Of a stretch of DNA of 28,514 nucleotides, positions 7,112-16,351 are shown piece by piece. Source of the stretch: Bacteroidales bacterium (GTDB lineage Bacteria > Bacteroidota > Bacteroidia > Bacteroidales > UBA7960). The notes under the pieces were generated by a model. That model was not told the origin of the DNA. It searched no databases and saw only the letters and a program-made list of their open reading frames with translations. Position numbers and translations under genes: made by a program. How positions within the stretch are numbered: the first letter of the stretch is position 1; each line of letters starts with the position of its first letter. The stretch is from contig SLSG01000305.1 of NCBI GenBank assembly GCA_007130545.1, positions 1-28,514 of the forward strand. Direction: 5' to 3'.

Positions 7112-9744
7112 CTATGGCTTCAGCGTCCGGAGCTGCTCTTCAATGACCCGTATCCTGGCCTGTGCATCCCGCTGCTTTTTTCGTTCACTTTCCACCACGG
7201 CTGCCGGGGCGTTGCCGACAAATTTCTCATTGGAAAGCTTTTTCTCAATGGCCCTGAGAAATCCCTTCTGGTACTTCAGGTCATTTTCCAGCGAGGCAAT
7301 CTCCGCTTCCACATCCACACCCTGATCCAGCGGTATGTAGAGCTCGGTGGTGTTCACAATCACCGGGAAGGCATTCTCAGGCTTGCGGTCTATGTATTCC
7401 AGTTTGTCAATGTTGCAAAGTTTTTTTGCTATGCTGTCAAATGTGGTATCCGGAACTTCGTTGTTGTTCTTCCGGATATACAGCTCGATGGACTGTTTGG
7501 GGGAGAGGTTTTTCTCCTGCCTGAAGTTGCGGATGGCCATGATGGCCTGCCTGGCCCGCGCAAAGCGGTCCGTGATCTCCCGGTCGAATACTTCCGTTTG
7601 GGGATATGGGGCGATGGTGATGCTTTCCGGGTCGGTTTCCTTCCTGATGCGCTGATAGATCTCCTCTGTGATGAAGGGCATGAATGGATGCAATAGCCTC
7701 AGCAGGCTGTCAAGGAAAGAAATGGTGGCTGTGTAGGTGGACTGGTCCAAGGATTTTCCATATGCCGGTTTGACCATTTCCAGGTACCACGAGCAGAAGT
7801 CATCCCAAATCAGTTTGTAAACAGCCAGCAATGCATCTGCCATGCGGTATTTTGAGAAGTGGTCTGCAATGATCTCCAGGCTTTGGTTCAGGCTGGAACG
7901 AAACCAATCTACCGCCACACTGGCCTCTTCCGGCTGTGGGAGGGCCTTTTCAACATGCCAGCCCTGGGTCAGCCGGAAGGCGTTCCATATCTTGTTGCTG
8001 AAATTCCTGCCCTGTTCACAAAGGGACTCTTCAAACAACAGGTCATTCCGGCCGGAGAAGAGAATAACATCCCCACACGCACCCCGTCTGCCCCGTAGTG
8101 GTCCATCAGTTTCAGCGGCTCCGGGGAATTGCCCAGTGACTTGGACATTTTCCTGCCCTGCTTGTCACGGACGATCCCTGTAAGGTAGACATTTTTAAAG
8201 GGGATGTCCTTGCGGTATTCCAGTCCGGCCATGATCATCCGGGCCACCCAGAAAAAGAGGATCTCGGGGGCGGTGACCAGGTCGTTTGTCGGATAATAAT
8301 AACGGATCTCCTGGTTGTCAGGCTTGTTGATGCCATCAAAGACCGAAATGGGCCAGAGCCATGAGGAGAACCAGGTGTCCAGTACATCTTCGTCCTGCTT
8401 CAAATCCTCATCCCTGACGGTGGTCCCGTGCTGCTCCCTTGCCTTTGCAAGTGCCTGTTCCCGGTCAAGCGCCACGATAATCTGGCCGTCGGGCAGGTAC
8501 CAGGCCGGGATCCGGTGTCCCCACCACAGCTGCCGGCTGATGCACCAGTCACGTACGTTCTCCATCCAGTGCTTGTAGATGTTCTTGAATTTGGGGGGGT
8601 GAAATTTGATGGTGTCGTCCATAACCACTTCCAGCGCTCCCTTGGCCATGGCATCCATTTTCAGGAACCACTGCAAGGAGAGTTTGGGTTCGATGACCTC
8701 GTCTGTACGCTCAGAATAGCCAAGGCTGTTAATGATTTCCTCCACCTTGACCAGGTGGCCCCGGGCTTCCAGTTCGCGGCTGATCTTCTCCCGCACGGCA
8801 AACCGGTCTTCCCCGATAAAGATCTCCGCATTCTCATTCAGTGTCCCGTTGTCGTTGAAAATATCTATGCCTGGCAGATTGTGTTTGATGCCCAGGTTGT
8901 AGTCGTTGATGTCATGGGCTGGGGTTACCTTGAGTGCGCCGGTCCCGAATTCCGGGTCCACATATTCATCGAAAATGAACGGGATGGGCCGGTTGATTAA
9001 TGGGACCAGAGCGGTTTTTCCCCTGAGTCCGGCTGCCCTTTCATCTTCCGGGTGGATGCAGATGGCCGTATCTCCAAGTATGGTCTCCGGCCGGGTGGTG
9101 GCGATGGTCACATATTCGTCGGGCTCCCCCTGGATCTGGTAGCGCAGGTAATAGAATTTTGACCGTACTTCCTTGTGGATTACCTCTTCGTCGGATACGG
9201 CTGTCAGCGCGCTTGGATCCCAGTTCACCATCCTGACACCCCTGTAAATGAGGCCCTTATCATACAAATCGACAAATACGCGCAGCACCGATTCCGAGAG
9301 TCCTTTGTCCATGGTAAAGCGGGTGCGTTCCCAATCGCACGAAGCCCCAAGCTTTTTAAGCTGCTCCAGGATAATTCCGCCATGCTTTTCCTTCCACTCC
9401 CAGGCATGGTTTAAAAATTCTTCCCTGCTGAGGGTCTTTTTATCGATGCCTTCCTCTTTGAGCTTGGCCACCACCTTTGCTTCCGTGGCAATGGACGCAT
9501 GGTCAGTGCCGGGCAGCCAACAGGCATTGTAGCCCATCATGCGGGCCCGCCTGACCAGTATGTCCTGTATGGTGTTGTTCAGCATATGGCCCATATGCAG
9601 TACTCCGGTGACATTGGGCGGAGGGATGACGATGGTGTAAGGCTCCCGCTCATCGGGTTCAGATCTGAAATAACCTTTTTCCATCCAGAAGGAATACCAT
9701 TTTTCTTCGTTTTCCTTTGGGGAGTATTGCTTGGGGATATCCAT
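7112..9744 (-). CDS. valS: valyl-tRNA synthetase, interrupted by a one-base frameshift
   Basis: Charges tRNA-Val with valine in the cytoplasm. It is read as two frames: 9744 to about 8047 and about 8047 to 7112. Joined, they give about 877 residues, the normal ValRS length. HMGH (residues 50-53) and KMSKS (532-536) are the class I signatures. The editing domain, anticodon-binding domain (beginning near the ESLCEQGRNFSNKIWNAFRL stretch) and C-terminal coiled coil are all present. The upstream frame goes wrong after LFSSPAG; one added base restores the expected NDLLFEESL. ATG at 9744 gives the family-typical start MDIPKQYSP; ATG at 9768 is possible, and TTG at 9795 is excluded because it lies in the -7 element. 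The gene should be essential, so a sequencing or assembly error is more likely than a true pseudogene. Confidence 0.9.
8046..8050 (-). other. site of the valS frameshift (one base missing)
   Basis: On the minus strand the reading is GCC-GGA-ATG-ACC, where family conservation after SPAG calls for Gly-Asn-Asp. Adding one base in the short TT/CC run (plus strand 8046-8049) restores the frame and about 300 well-conserved downstream residues. The two open frames overlap from 7969 to 8038. Confidence 0.85.
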
Positions 9745-9792
9745 TGGGTTCTTGCTGTCGTTAAACATAAAGCAGGCGTGTAAAAAACGGGA

Positions 9793-9800
9793 CAAAGGTA
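9793..9800 (-). promoter_or_regulatory. predicted -7 element (TACCTTTG) for valS
   Basis: Exact TAnnTTTG match on the minus strand. Transcription would start near 9786, leaving 18 bases to ATG 9768 or 42 to ATG 9744. The TTG at 9795 is part of this element. Confidence 0.5.
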
Positions 9801-9842
9801 AGAAAAATCAGCCAACCCCTGGTCCCTGTCCCCGCATCATTT

Positions 9843-9905
9843 TTTATGGCGCACGGGCGCGGATTTATGGCGCAAAGGCTTGGATTTATGGTACGGGGGC
9901 GTGGA
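9843..9905. repeat. three-copy 21-bp imperfect tandem repeat
   Basis: Units start at 9843, 9864 and 9885. Each begins TTTATGG and ends in GGA, with variable GC-rich middles; units one and two share TTTATGGCGCA. A partial fourth unit start (TTT) follows at 9906. The repeat fills much of the gap between valS and the repeat protein and ends just before that gene's predicted -7 element. Because 21 is a multiple of three, the repeat reads as a seven-residue peptide repeat in an upstream-extended frame that I do not consider coding. Confidence 0.85.
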
Positions 9906-9913
9906 TTTTTTCA

Positions 9914-9921
9914 TATATTTG
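9914..9921 (+). promoter_or_regulatory. predicted -7 element (TATATTTG) for the repeat protein
   Basis: Exact TAnnTTTG match. Transcription would start near 9928, only about 10 bases before ATG 9938, so the leader is very short. No -33 partner is seen. Confidence 0.45.
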
Positions 9922-9937
9922 CTTAAAGGCATATGCC

Positions 9938-10786
9938 ATGACCGGTGCCACGGCAAATCCAAACCCTTCCGGGAGCTCGCTGCCCCGGGACCTTCAGCGG
10001 AGCCTGGGGTCAGAAGACCCTCATGCCCGGAGCCGGGCTGTAGGGCAGTTGACAGACCAGGAGCTGCTGGAAAGGATTGCATCGAATGATCCGGACCGCC
10101 AGGTAAGGCGGGCAGCCGTGATGCGGATTGCCTGTGAACAGGCCTTGTTCCGCATTGCCTGCAGGGACCATGACTATTATGTCCGCCAGGCCACGCTGTC
10201 ACGCATCCGGAGCGGAAGGCTGCTTGCGGAGGTCATCCTGGGCAAGCAGGACGACTATTATTTTTGCAAGGAGGCTTTGGCAGGCATCCAGGATGAGGAT
10301 GTGTTGGCCGGACTGATCGAGGGGCTGACGGACCGGGACATTAAATCGGCGGTGGTGCAGAGGATCTCTGACCAGGACCTGCTGGCCGCCATAGCCTGTT
10401 CCCAGTGTGACTTCTATGTGCGCGCAGAGGCACTGAAAAAAATATCCGACCCGGACGTATTGAGGAAGCTGGCCCTGCATGACCCGGACTATTACGTAAG
10501 GTCGCTGGCGGTCAACCAGCTGGATGACCCGGAGCTGCTTGCCCATATTGCTGCCAATGATCCCGATTACAATGTGCGGGGGCAGGCCGTGCTGCGGATC
10601 AGTGACGAAACGGTCCTTGCCGGTGTGGTCCGGGGCGACCCGGACCATGAAGTCAGAAAAAAGGCTGTTGAGAACATGGAAAATACAGCGCTTCTGGAGT
10701 CCCTGTTTGTCGAAACGGAAGATCCCTTTTTGCAGCGGGCTATCCGTGCCCGGCTTACATCGCTAAGTTCCGGACGCAAAGGCTGA
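9938..10786 (+). CDS. HEAT/LRV-like repeat protein, nine 26-residue repeats
   Basis: A 282-residue cytoplasmic protein made almost wholly of nine helical repeats at residues 39-64, 65-90, 91-117, 118-143, 144-169, 170-195, 196-221, 222-247 and 248-273. The consensus is roughly D-x-x-L-L-x-x-I-A-x-x-D-P-D-Y-x-V-R-x-x-A-V-x-x-I, most regular in repeats 6 and 7 (DPDYYVR, DPDYNVR). The spacing and the DPD-xx-VR core resemble leucine-rich-repeat-variant and short HEAT repeats, which act as protein-binding solenoids. No enzymatic domain, signal peptide or Cys cluster is present, so the function is unknown. ATG 9938 is chosen by the promoter; the long upstream frame runs through the 21-bp repeat. 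The last 24 bases overlap rnz tail to tail. Confidence 0.75.
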   Translation: MTGATANPNPSGSSLPRDLQRSLGSEDPHARSRAVGQLTDQELLERIASNDPDRQVRRAAVMRIACEQALFRIACRDHDYYVRQATLSRIRSGRLLAEVILGKQDDYYFCKEALAGIQDEDVLAGLIEGLTDRDIKSAVVQRISDQDLLAAIACSQCDFYVRAEALKKISDPDVLRKLALHDPDYYVRSLAVNQLDDPELLAHIAANDPDYNVRGQAVLRISDETVLAGVVRGDPDHEVRKKAVENMENTALLESLFVETEDPFLQRAIRARLTSLSSGRKG

Positions 10787-11728
10787 GACCTGCGTGACAA
10801 CCCCCTCCTCCGCAAGAATGGTGTTTGGGAACACTTGCCTTGCCTCCTTCAGAAACAGACCCATGTCTTTGTAACGGGCCGAATAATGGCCCAGCATCAG
10901 TTGGCCTGCACCTGCTTTTTTTGCCAGGGAAGCGGCCTCTATGGTGGTGGAATGGGTTTTTTCTTTAGCAATATCTGCCTTGTCCTGGAGAAATGTGGCT
11001 TCGTGGTAAAGCAGGTCTACTCCCATAACCTGGGCAAGAAACTTTTCGGTGTAGGCTGTATCGGAGCAGAAGGCGTATGACCTGGCCCGGGGCGGACATC
11101 GGGTGATCTCCTCATTGGGAACGACTTTTCCATCCGGCATCAGCAGGTCCTTCCCTCTCTTGATGCCCGCCATTTGCCGGACAGGGATGCTGTATCTGGA
11201 AATACTTTCCTTCCGGATGTTCCGTTCGATGGGCTTTTCCCGGAACAAATACCCAAAGCAGGGTATGCGGTGTTCCATTTCGAGGCTTTCCACCGCAAGG
11301 TCTGCATCTTCATAAACCAACTCCCCGCCCTTGACCACCTCGTGAAAAATGGTTTCAAACTGAGGTACCAGTCCCGATACCCGGAACTGCACCTCAATCA
11401 CTTCCCGGAGTCCGGGCGGTGAATAAACATGCAGCGCGGCCTTCCTTCCCAGCAGGTGTAAGGAGAACAGAAGCCCTGGAAGGCCCAGGTAATGGTCCCC
11501 GTGAAGGTGGCTGATGAAGATGTGGTGGATGCGCATCATCGGGATTTTCATCCTGCGCAGTTGCATCTGGGTCCCCTCGGCACAATCCAGAAGGAACCAC
11601 TTGTTGTGGAAACGCAAGGCCTGGGCTGTGGTATGACGCAAGGAAGTTGGTGTGGCCGCTGAGCTGCCCAGTACATGGACCTCAAATGTCCTGTATACGG
11701 GATTGCTGTATGCGGATTTACCGCTCAT
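10763..11728 (-). CDS. rnz: ribonuclease Z
   Basis: A 321-residue metallo-beta-lactamase nuclease that trims tRNA 3' ends. HLHGDH (His74, His76, Asp78, His79) is the zinc motif; later come an Asp in SDTAYTE, EKTHSTT, and LGHYSARY with a further His ligand. The GSSAATPT N-terminus is typical. The start at 11728 overlaps the iadA stop by 11 bases, which suggests translational coupling. It adds a 14-residue tail before the usual FEVHVLG opening, and no other ATG lies nearby. It is the last gene of the M23-dxr-rseP-iadA-rnz run, and its 3' end overlaps the repeat-protein gene by 24 bases. Confidence 0.93.
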   Translation of the reverse strand: MSGKSAYSNPVYRTFEVHVLGSSAATPTSLRHTTAQALRFHNKWFLLDCAEGTQMQLRRMKIPMMRIHHIFISHLHGDHYLGLPGLLFSLHLLGRKAALHVYSPPGLREVIEVQFRVSGLVPQFETIFHEVVKGGELVYEDADLAVESLEMEHRIPCFGYLFREKPIERNIRKESISRYSIPVRQMAGIKRGKDLLMPDGKVVPNEEITRCPPRARSYAFCSDTAYTEKFLAQVMGVDLLYHEATFLQDKADIAKEKTHSTTIEAASLAKKAGAGQLMLGHYSARYKDMGLFLKEARQVFPNTILAEEGVVTQVSAFASGT

Positions 11729-12878
11729 AACTGCCCTTTTTCAGCATTTTGCCGTCCCTTACCATCGGCGATCCGTTGGCAAGCATGTGGATGATCCGGA
11801 AATCCCCGTCAATTAAAACCAGGTCGGCATCCCTGCCTTTTTGGATGCGTCCCTTGCGATTCAGTTTCAGGATGTCTGCCACGTTGGAGGTGACTACTTT
11901 TAATGCATCTTCCAGTGGCAGCCCTTCCTTTTGGACCGTGTCAACCATTTCATCGAATAAGGAACGGGGCGTTCCCATTTCCAGCCTCCGAAGGTTCCCT
12001 TTTTCATCAAAGTCTGGAAGGGAACCACAAGCGTCACTGGTCATCGTGATATGCTCCAGCGGTACGCCCGCCCTGACCAGTCCGGCAATGGCCGCGGAGG
12101 GTTTAACTTCTTCATCGGGATAGTAAGGGTAGGAGCTGGAGGTGATGTCCACATAGCCTTTCTTCCCATATTCCTTGGCATCTTCGAAAATGTGATGGTT
12201 CCGGTTGCAATGCGTGGGCAGGAACTGTGTCAGGCGCAACTCACTTGCCTCCACCGCGTCGTACAGGGGCCGGAACGGGTCTTTCGCATCCCCCATATGG
12301 ATGTTCACAATGCCTGCCTTGCCGCCCAGCATGCCGCCTACGCGCGCGTGTTGGGCCAGCCTGACCAGTTCGGGCAGGGTGGGGAAGGAGGAGCGGTGGT
12401 CGGAGATGGCTATCTCCCCGGCCCCTATTACCTCTTCGATCATGGCAATGTCCTTGCCGACATCTCCCAGTATGGTCGGGGTGGGAACCTGGTAGGAACC
12501 GGTATAAATCCAGGCACTGACCCCCTCTTGCCGCAGGGCCTTGGCCTTCATCAGCACGGCCTCCAAGCTCCGGGTCATGCCGTCGGTACCAAGGCATCCG
12601 ATGACGGTGGTGACCCCGGCTTCGAGCATATGGCTCAATTGGATCTCCGGGGTGCGTGTTCCCGGACCGCCTTCCCCGCCGGCTCCGGCAATATGCACAT
12701 GGGCATCGATCAGTCCGGGGATCATCTTCAGCCCCTTGCCGTCAATGACCTCCACTTCCCATCCGACGGGTATGGATATATTATCGGCAAGCCCGAGGAT
12801 GGACCTTTCGCCGACCAGCACATCCTTTATCCCCAAATATCCCGGGGAGTATACCTCGCAGTTCTTTATCAGGATCAT
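11718..12878 (-). CDS. iadA: isoaspartyl dipeptidase (beta-aspartyl-peptidase)
   Basis: A 386-residue amidohydrolase that cleaves isoaspartyl dipeptides left by damaged proteins. The family signature is complete in order: HVH (His60, His62) followed by GGEGGPGTRTPE, His194 in NIHMGD, His223 in LPTHCNRN and Asp282 in MTSDACGS. From memory, the E. coli enzyme has His68, His70, Lys162, His201, His230 and Asp285. The residue 39 before His194, where E. coli has the carboxylated bridging lysine, is Glu155 (in GAGEIAISDHRS). A Glu could bridge two metals directly. It starts 35 bases after the rseP stop and overlaps rnz by 11 bases. A related amidohydrolase activity is possible, but the overall match to IadA is strong. 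Confidence 0.88.
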   Translation of the reverse strand: MILIKNCEVYSPGYLGIKDVLVGERSILGLADNISIPVGWEVEVIDGKGLKMIPGLIDAHVHIAGAGGEGGPGTRTPEIQLSHMLEAGVTTVIGCLGTDGMTRSLEAVLMKAKALRQEGVSAWIYTGSYQVPTPTILGDVGKDIAMIEEVIGAGEIAISDHRSSFPTLPELVRLAQHARVGGMLGGKAGIVNIHMGDAKDPFRPLYDAVEASELRLTQFLPTHCNRNHHIFEDAKEYGKKGYVDITSSSYPYYPDEEVKPSAAIAGLVRAGVPLEHITMTSDACGSLPDFDEKGNLRRLEMGTPRSLFDEMVDTVQKEGLPLEDALKVVTSNVADILKLNRKGRIQKGRDADLVLIDGDFRIIHMLANGSPMVRDGKMLKKGSYER

Positions 12879-12913
12879 ATGCTTGTAGGATTTGCCCCGG
12901 TCCGGTCCAGGCG

Positions 12914-14236
12914 TTACCTGAACAGGCGCAGGATGTCGTTGAAATTCACAAAGACGAGCAGGGATAACAAAAGCAGCATGCCGATCATCTGGGCATATTC
13001 CATGAATTTGTCCCCCGGCTTGCGGCCGGCCACGATTTCATAAACCAGGAACATTACGTGGCCCCCGTCCAGCGCCGGTATGGGCAGTATGTTCATGATG
13101 GCCAGGATGATGGAAAGGAAGGCGGTAATGGTCCAGAAATGCATCCAGTCCCAGGTCGGCGCGAAGATGCTTCCGATGGTGATAAATCCGCCGAGGCTTT
13201 CACTGACCTTGACCTCGGGCCGGAAAAGCAGCCGCAATTCCCGGAAATAACCTGTGGTGGTGGAATAGGCTTTCCCGATGCCGGCGGGGACGGACTCAAA
13301 AAAAGAATAGGAGCGGGTCTCAAATTCCAGAAATTGACTGACGGGCATGGCATAAGCCCCGATCCGGCCCTCTTCGGATACTTCTATCTCCAACTCCAGT
13401 TGCCGGCTGTCCCTTTCCACAAGGATTGTGGTGGTCTTTCCGGCAAACTGCCCTATGGCACTGGCAAACTCATCGAACGACCAGGTTTCCATACCGCCGA
13501 TCCCAAGGACATGGTCTCCTACCTCTGCACCGGCTTCCCTTGCCGGCGAATTGGGCAGGAAGTCAGCTATCACGTAGGGGTATCTGACCGAGAAAAATCC
13601 CCGCATCCGGTTGGATATGAGTCGTCCGAAAAAGTCTTCCGGCACTTCCAGGGTCACCAGCTGGCCGTCCCGCTCCACGGTCACGTTTTGGATGTCTCCC
13701 AGTACAAATTCCCGCGGAATATCCAAAAAATCTTCCACCTCCCTGCCATCCAGCATCAGGATCTTGTCGCCGGTCTGCATACCGATCTCCACGGCAAGGG
13801 AATCGGCCACGATGCCATATTTCAGGTTTTTGACCGGCAGGTATTGCTCTCCGTTGATGAAAAGCATGAAGATATAGATCAGGGCTGCCAGTATGATGTT
13901 GGCCGTGACCCCGCCCAGCATGATGATCAGGCGTTGCCAGGCCGGTTTTGCCCGGAACTCGTGGGGCTGCGGGGGTTTCTTCATCTGATCCTTGTCCATC
14001 GACTCGTCGATCATGCCCGAGATCTTCACATAGCCACCCAGGGGCAGCCATCCGAGTCCGTATTCCGTTTCGCCCCTTCTGAACTTGAACAGACTGAACC
14101 ATGGGTTGAAGAACAGGTAAAATTTTTCAACCCTGGTCTTGAACAGGCGGGCCGGCACCATATGTCCAAGTTCATGGATGATAATCAAAATGGACAGGCT
14201 CAGAAAGAATTGCAGTGCTTTTATCAGGATCTCCAT
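12914..14236 (-). CDS. rseP: RseP-type site-2 intramembrane zinc protease
   Basis: A 440-residue inner-membrane metalloprotease. HELGH (residues 21-25) in the first transmembrane helix is the zinc motif, and NILPIPALDGGH (from about 382, Asp390) in a C-terminal helix supplies the third ligand. Between them are a second membrane segment (about 105-125) and two PDZ-like domains (about 140-290). The family cleaves anti-sigma factors and signal-peptide remnants inside the membrane; the substrate here is unknown. It lies 24 bases downstream of dxr, an arrangement seen in many bacteria, and is followed by iadA after 35 bases. Confidence 0.93.
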   Translation of the reverse strand: MEILIKALQFFLSLSILIIIHELGHMVPARLFKTRVEKFYLFFNPWFSLFKFRRGETEYGLGWLPLGGYVKISGMIDESMDKDQMKKPPQPHEFRAKPAWQRLIIMLGGVTANIILAALIYIFMLFINGEQYLPVKNLKYGIVADSLAVEIGMQTGDKILMLDGREVEDFLDIPREFVLGDIQNVTVERDGQLVTLEVPEDFFGRLISNRMRGFFSVRYPYVIADFLPNSPAREAGAEVGDHVLGIGGMETWSFDEFASAIGQFAGKTTTILVERDSRQLELEIEVSEEGRIGAYAMPVSQFLEFETRSYSFFESVPAGIGKAYSTTTGYFRELRLLFRPEVKVSESLGGFITIGSIFAPTWDWMHFWTITAFLSIILAIMNILPIPALDGGHVMFLVYEIVAGRKPGDKFMEYAQMIGMLLLLSLLVFVNFNDILRLFR

Positions 14237-14260
14237 TCGGTTTCCAGCAGTTAATTTACA

Positions 14261-15442
14261 TTATTTATTTTTACGGATACGGCCAATCAGCATGCGGGCT
14301 GCATCTCTTGCCTGCCGGTCCGTTTCCAGCAGGGCCTCCAGGTCTGGGTCGGCCGTAAACGGGACCTCCTCCATGCACCGGGCAATCACTTCCGGTATGT
14401 CCAGAAACCCGATTGCGTCCTGAAGGAAGGCTTCCACCACAATCTCGTTGGCGGCATTCAGGATGCAGGGCATGCTGCCTCCTTTCTCCAGGGAGCGATA
14501 AGCCAGGTCAAGGCAGGGAAAACTTTCGTTGTCGGGTTCCTCAAAACTCAGCTGAGGATAATCCAGAAAACGGAAACGCTCCATACCGGACCGTTGCCTG
14601 ACCGGATAGGTGAGGGCATACTGAATGGGCAGCTTCATGTCGGGCAGTCCCATTTGCGCCTTCATTGAACCATCCTCGAACTGGACGGCAGAATGAATGA
14701 TGGATTGCGGATGCACCACCACCTGTATCTGATCTGGCCTTAAATCAAAAAGCCACCTGGCCTCAATAACCTCCAGGCCCTTATTCATCAATGTGGCCGA
14801 ATCAATGGTTATTTTGTCGCCCATATCCCAGTTGGGGTGATCCAAAGCCTGTTTTCTGGTAACCTTGCCCAGTGCATCCCGCTTCATTCCCCGGAAAGGG
14901 CCCCCGCTGGCGGTAAGGAAAATCTTTTCCACCGGGTTAAAGAGCTCTCCCACCAAACACTGGAAGATGGCAGAATGTTCAGAGTCGACCGGAATGATAG
15001 ATGCGCGGTGCACATTCACCATCCCGGTGATCAGGTGTCCGCCTGCAACCAGGGTTTCCTTGTTGGCCAAAGCAATGGTCTTTCCATGTTCGATGGCCCG
15101 GATTGTCGGCTCCAGTCCGGCTATGCCAACCAGCGCCGTCAGGACCAGGTCTATGGTTCCGAATTCCAGAACCTCTGAAACCGCCTCTTTCCCGGCAAAC
15201 ACCTTTATGGGGTGGTTCTTCAGGGCCTCGCTCACCTGGGGGTAATGGGATTCGTTCCCAATCACCACCGCATTTGGCAGGAACTCCATGGCCTGTTCGA
15301 TCAGCAGTGGGGCGTTGTTCCCGGCGGTCAGCACCTCCACGGAAAAGGCACCCGGCAGTTGGCGGACCACTTCCAGTGCCTGGCAGCCAATGGAGCCTGT
15401 GGAGCCCAGAATGGCCAGATTCTTTTTTCGGGGAGCTTCCAT
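14261..15442 (-). CDS. dxr: 1-deoxy-D-xylulose 5-phosphate reductoisomerase
   Basis: A 393-residue cytoplasmic enzyme converting DXP to 2-C-methylerythritol 4-phosphate with NADPH, the committed step of the MEP isoprenoid pathway. GSTGSIG (residues 13-19) binds NADPH; PVDSEHSAIFQ holds metal ligands, followed by ASGGPFRG, HPNWDMG, and the MNKGLEVIEA and PQSIIHS motifs. Length matches the family. ATG at 15442 is chosen because it gives the normal short N-terminus. An upstream TTG at 15451 would overlap the M23 stop by four bases and is less likely. It lies between the M23 peptidase and rseP in one operon. Confidence 0.95.
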   Translation of the reverse strand: MEAPRKKNLAILGSTGSIGCQALEVVRQLPGAFSVEVLTAGNNAPLLIEQAMEFLPNAVVIGNESHYPQVSEALKNHPIKVFAGKEAVSEVLEFGTIDLVLTALVGIAGLEPTIRAIEHGKTIALANKETLVAGGHLITGMVNVHRASIIPVDSEHSAIFQCLVGELFNPVEKIFLTASGGPFRGMKRDALGKVTRKQALDHPNWDMGDKITIDSATLMNKGLEVIEARWLFDLRPDQIQVVVHPQSIIHSAVQFEDGSMKAQMGLPDMKLPIQYALTYPVRQRSGMERFRFLDYPQLSFEEPDNESFPCLDLAYRSLEKGGSMPCILNAANEIVVEAFLQDAIGFLDIPEVIARCMEEVPFTADPDLEALLETDRQARDAARMLIGRIRKNK

Positions 15443-15447
15443 GGAGG

Positions 15448-16320
15448 TCAAAAGATTATATAATCCAGCGGGTTTACGGGGTTTCCGTTGAACCAGAGCT
15501 CAAAATGCAAATGGGTCCCGGTCGAATAAAGTCCGGTATCCCCGATGATGGCGATGACCTCCCCGGCTTTTACCGGGCTGCCTTCTGGCTTCAGAAGTGT
15601 GCTGTTGTGCTTGTAGATCGAAACCAGGTTGTTGCTGTGCTGGATGCCGATGGTGTACCCGGTTTCCAGGGTCCACGACGAGAACAGCACCGTGCCGTCA
15701 AGCGTTGCCTTCACCGCTTCATTCCGGTCGGCCACGACATCCACCCCGAAATGCATGTTGGCGGGGTCAAAATGGTTGGTAATGATGCCTTTTACCGGTG
15801 GAAAGAAAAAAAACTGGTTGATGCTTTGGGTCATGGAAAGCTCTTCGCTGATCCAGAGTCCATACTGGGCCTGTCCTTCAATCTCAGCCCGCAAGAGGGA
15901 GTCCTCCCGGGACCGGGGCAGCTCTTCAAAATCGATGTTCTCCTGGTTCAAAAGGCTGATCGGCATGATCTCTTCGGGTTCCCTCCCTTCAATGATGTTA
16001 CGGATGTTGTGGATATACAGATCCTTTTGCCGCAGGTCCCTTTCAAGCGAATCCGCCCTGAGCATCAACTCCCTCAACACCTGACGGGTATTGAAATCGG
16101 CATAGCCCGGGATGTATTCCTTCAGCGGGGTGAAGGCAATCAGGTAGATGGTGGCCACCACCAGGAAAATGCCCAGCGTCCCGAAGAACAAAAAGACATT
16201 GAAGCGTGTCAGGCGGAACGAAATCTTTTTTTCCAGGGTTTCGTCGTTCATCAGTACCAGGCGATATTTGGCATGGAGCTTATGAAAGAATCCGCTTTTC
16301 CGCTTGGTTTTTCTTGCCAT
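15448..16320 (-). CDS. M23 (LytM) family peptidoglycan endopeptidase, membrane-anchored
   Basis: A 290-residue protein: a basic cytoplasmic N-terminus, one membrane helix (about 41-63), a predicted coiled linker (about 75-115), and a C-terminal LytM domain. Zinc ligands are visible: His190 and Asp194 in HFGVD, and His272 in THLHFE (His270 catalytic), so the peptidase should be active in the periplasm. It is likely to cut peptidoglycan cross-links. It is first in the minus-strand operon and divergent from porW/sprE, and a bactofilin gene lies just beyond that. Bactofilins and M23 peptidases are paired in several bacteria for cell-shape control, which suggests the same here. Confidence 0.92.
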   Translation of the reverse strand: MARKTKRKSGFFHKLHAKYRLVLMNDETLEKKISFRLTRFNVFLFFGTLGIFLVVATIYLIAFTPLKEYIPGYADFNTRQVLRELMLRADSLERDLRQKDLYIHNIRNIIEGREPEEIMPISLLNQENIDFEELPRSREDSLLRAEIEGQAQYGLWISEELSMTQSINQFFFFPPVKGIITNHFDPANMHFGVDVVADRNEAVKATLDGTVLFSSWTLETGYTIGIQHSNNLVSIYKHNSTLLKPEGSPVKAGEVIAIIGDTGLYSTGTHLHFELWFNGNPVNPLDYIIF

Positions 16321-16351
16321 AGCAATAGGTCTAATCCTTTTATGGAACCTG

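Noticed and set aside
9731..9937. N-terminal extension of the repeat protein through the 21-bp repeat
   Set aside because: It would overlap the valS start and promoter, and the downstream -7 element places the transcript start just before ATG 9938.
13058..14254. 398-residue plus-strand frame
   Set aside because: Antisense to rseP, which has HELGH and LDG motifs; the shadow has unlikely composition.
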